A stretch of 44,223 nt of DNA from Opitutales bacterium (GTDB lineage: Bacteria > Verrucomicrobiota > Verrucomicrobiia > Opitutales > Seribacteraceae), in the NCBI GenBank assembly GCA_029252505.1, contig JAQXBH010000167.1:1-44223 (forward strand), given 5' to 3'. Positions 42,848 through 44,223 of the stretch are shown piece by piece; position 1 is the stretch's first letter, and each line of letters starts with the position of its first letter. A program made the translations under genes and the position numbers. The notes under the pieces are model-generated. The model saw only the letters and a program-made list of their open reading frames with translations, was not told where the DNA came from and made no database searches.

Positions 42848-43876
42848 ATGAGTACTATAATTACAGAGGAAAATAACCTAACCAAAAAAGACTTTGTCAC
42901 TCCAAATGATGTCCGGTGGTGCCCAGGATGTGGAGACTATGCAATTTTAAATGCCGTTCAAAGAACATTACCTGAACTAGGTATTCCCCGTGAACAATTT
43001 GTCGTAGTAAGTGGGATTGGATGTAGTAGCCGTTTTCCTTACTACATGAATACCTACGGCTTTCATACCATTCATGGACGGGCACCCACAGTTGCAACTG
43101 GAGTAAAGGTGGCAAATCCAGATTTGTCAGTATGGATGATCACTGGAGATGGAGATGGATTATCAATTGGAGCGAATCATTTACTTCATTTGCTTAGACG
43201 AAATCTAGATATTAATGTTCTCCTCTTTAATAATCGAATTTATGGACTAACTAAAGGCCAGTACAGTCCTACTTCAGAGGTGGGAAAGAAAACAAAAAGC
43301 ACACCTCTAGGTTCTGTGGATCATCCCATTAATCCATTGTTATTTGCCTTGGGGAGTGAAGCTACTTTTGTGGCACGTACCACGGATACCGACATGAAAC
43401 ACATGATTGAAACCTTTAAGGCAGCCCAAGCTCATAAAGGAACATCATTTGTTGAAGTATTTCAAAACTGCGTCATTTTTAATAATAAAACTTTTGATTC
43501 CGTTACCTCGCGCGAGTCCAAAGAAGACCAAGTTCTATCGTTAGAAGAGGGAAAACCTCTCATTTTTGGAGCAAACAAGGACAAAGGGATTCGGTTAAAT
43601 GGACTGGACCCTGAAATTGTAACGCTGGGAGACGGAATTGGGCACGATGATCTGCTCATCCACCAACCCAGTAATTCTAATTCCGCGTATGCTAATATCC
43701 TCGCTCAAATGACATATCCTGCATTTCCCACTCCCGTTGGAGTTTTAAGAAAGTTGGATGGACGCGAAACATATGAGGATGCCTTAATCCAACAACTTAA
43801 GCACGCCCAATCCAAAGACTCTGATAATTTACAAGAACTCTTAATTGGTCAAAATTCTTGGGTCGTAGAAAACTAA
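42848..43876 (+). CDS. korB: 2-oxoacid:ferredoxin oxidoreductase beta subunit, KorB type
   Basis: A 342-residue thiamine-diphosphate and iron-sulfur subunit. Cluster cysteines: Cys-x-x-Cys in RWCPGCGDYAILNA (~25-38), Cys in GIGCSSRFPYYM (~58) and another near residue 205 (FQNCVIF). ThDP/Mg motif GDGDGLSIGANH with LFNNRIYGLTKGQYSPTS. No ferredoxin-like extension, so an external ferredoxin takes the electrons. Starts 23 bases after korA with no Shine-Dalgarno sequence; followed by a terminator-like hairpin at 43890-43924. Confidence 0.95.
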   Translation: MSTIITEENNLTKKDFVTPNDVRWCPGCGDYAILNAVQRTLPELGIPREQFVVVSGIGCSSRFPYYMNTYGFHTIHGRAPTVATGVKVANPDLSVWMITGDGDGLSIGANHLLHLLRRNLDINVLLFNNRIYGLTKGQYSPTSEVGKKTKSTPLGSVDHPINPLLFALGSEATFVARTTDTDMKHMIETFKAAQAHKGTSFVEVFQNCVIFNNKTFDSVTSRESKEDQVLSLEEGKPLIFGANKDKGIRLNGLDPEIVTLGDGIGHDDLLIHQPSNSNSAYANILAQMTYPAFPTPVGVLRKLDGRETYEDALIQQLKHAQSKDSDNLQELLIGQNSWVVEN

Positions 43877-43889
43877 TCCCTTTCGAAAT

Positions 43890-43924
43890 TTAAGGTACTG
43901 TTCTTATTGACCTTAACTTTTTTT
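43890..43924 (+). terminator. Candidate rho-independent terminator after korB
   Basis: A stem of seven base pairs, TTAAGGT (43890-43896) with ACCTTAA (43910-43916), with a 13-base loop, is followed by C and seven T. The stem is AT-rich with only two G-C pairs near the loop, so it is of moderate strength. Its place 13 bases after korB fits the end of the korAB transcript. Confidence 0.5.
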
Positions 43925-43940
43925 GTTTCAGAATAATATT

Positions 43941-44102
43941 ATGGAATTTATCGACAATCCGAAATTCGGTCATAGCAAGTTCAAGTTACCGATTCTACTC
44001 GTACCAGTATTAATGTTTGGTTCATTGATTATAGGAATTTTTGCCTCTAAGATTTATGTGGATAGCGTATTGGGCGATCCACATGCAGAGGATTCACAGT
44101 AA
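43941..44102 (+). CDS. Small single-helix membrane peptide between korB and a CDGSH protein
   Basis: A 53-residue reading frame, MEFIDNPKFGHSKF to AEDSQ. Residues ~16-37 (LPILLVPVLMFGSLIIGIFASK) form one clear membrane helix with charged ends, so it is likely a membrane peptide and not a chance frame. No Shine-Dalgarno sequence. It ends 8 bases before the CDGSH gene, which suggests co-transcription with it. I do not recognise the family. Confidence 0.55.
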   Translation: MEFIDNPKFGHSKFKLPILLVPVLMFGSLIIGIFASKIYVDSVLGDPHAEDSQ

Positions 44103-44110
44103 GAATACCG

Positions 44111-44223
44111 ATGAGTGAAAAACCTGTAATTGCTTCCAAATCTCCTGCAGTAATGAAACTCGAAGCAGGAGAATACTGGTGGTGTTCCTGCGGGAAATCA
44201 AAAGATCAACCATTCTGTGACGG
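44111..44223 (+). CDS. CDGSH-type iron-sulfur protein (5' part, cut by window end)
   Basis: The first 37 residues of a CDGSH/mitoNEET-like protein that runs off the window. Cluster motif C-x-C-x2-S-x3-P-x-C-D-G is seen in WWCSCGKSKDQPFCDG; the final His (of the GxH) should follow just past the end. Such proteins carry a labile 2Fe-2S cluster with three Cys and one His ligand, for electron or cluster transfer. Its nearness to korAB suggests a redox link, though a terminator-like hairpin lies between. Confidence 0.88.
   Translation, partial: MSEKPVIASKSPAVMKLEAGEYWWCSCGKSKDQPFCD

Overview
The window looks like chromosomal DNA from a free-living, probably marine, member of the Verrucomicrobiota (Opitutae-like). 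The base composition is AT-rich (about 40% GC by eye, not counted). The assignment rests on three things: an ECF sigma factor of the Rhodopirellula/Verrucomicrobium type overlapping a FecR plus LamG anti-sigma-like protein, a long-form IspG, and the general mix of housekeeping genes. This is inference; no rRNA or other phylogenetic marker was searched.

Layout. 1-170 is a large, nearly perfect inverted repeat. 330-4841 holds a thioredoxin-domain protein followed by a three-gene unit: unknown protein, ECF sigma factor, FecR/LamG protein. 4870-10555 holds a MidA-type methyltransferase (minus), then a CtpA protease overlapping tsaD, a sulfite reductase hemoprotein and a short SpoU-type RNA methyltransferase. 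10567-13011 is a minus-strand run: TPR protein, GNAT, NUDIX, DUF6580 membrane protein. 13.1-16.3 kb is the least conserved part: small unknown proteins, a MORN-repeat lipoprotein-like or secreted protein, a small membrane protein and an M14-type peptidase, ending at tRNA-Gly(UCC).

16644-23790 is a tight minus-strand envelope/isoprenoid operon: uppS-cdsA-dxr-rseP-ispG-inositol-monophosphatase-like. It links the MEP pathway (dxr, ispG) to the undecaprenyl carrier (uppS), phospholipid precursor synthesis (cdsA) and envelope stress proteolysis (rseP). Divergently lie a pterin dehydratase, an MFS-acyltransferase fusion and the nrnA-truB-ribF cluster. 29458-39385 is a long minus-strand run metH-thrS-yidD-menF-menD-mutM, which shows menaquinone synthesis and B12-dependent methionine synthesis. 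A tRNA-Pro(UGG) sits divergently beside metH.

39763-44223 holds a cupin/2OG-oxygenase pair, korAB (2-oxoacid:ferredoxin oxidoreductase), a 53-residue membrane peptide and the start of a CDGSH iron-sulfur protein.

The window is mostly housekeeping. I do not see a convincing complete new system (no CRISPR, transposase, toxin-antitoxin pair, phage or secretion locus). The best leads are the left-end inverted repeat, a 24-bp dyad directly in front of metH, a Fpg-type glycosylase missing half of its zinc ligands, a ThrRS without a TGS domain, an acyltransferase fusion with an unexplained C-terminus, and the general lack of Shine-Dalgarno sequences.
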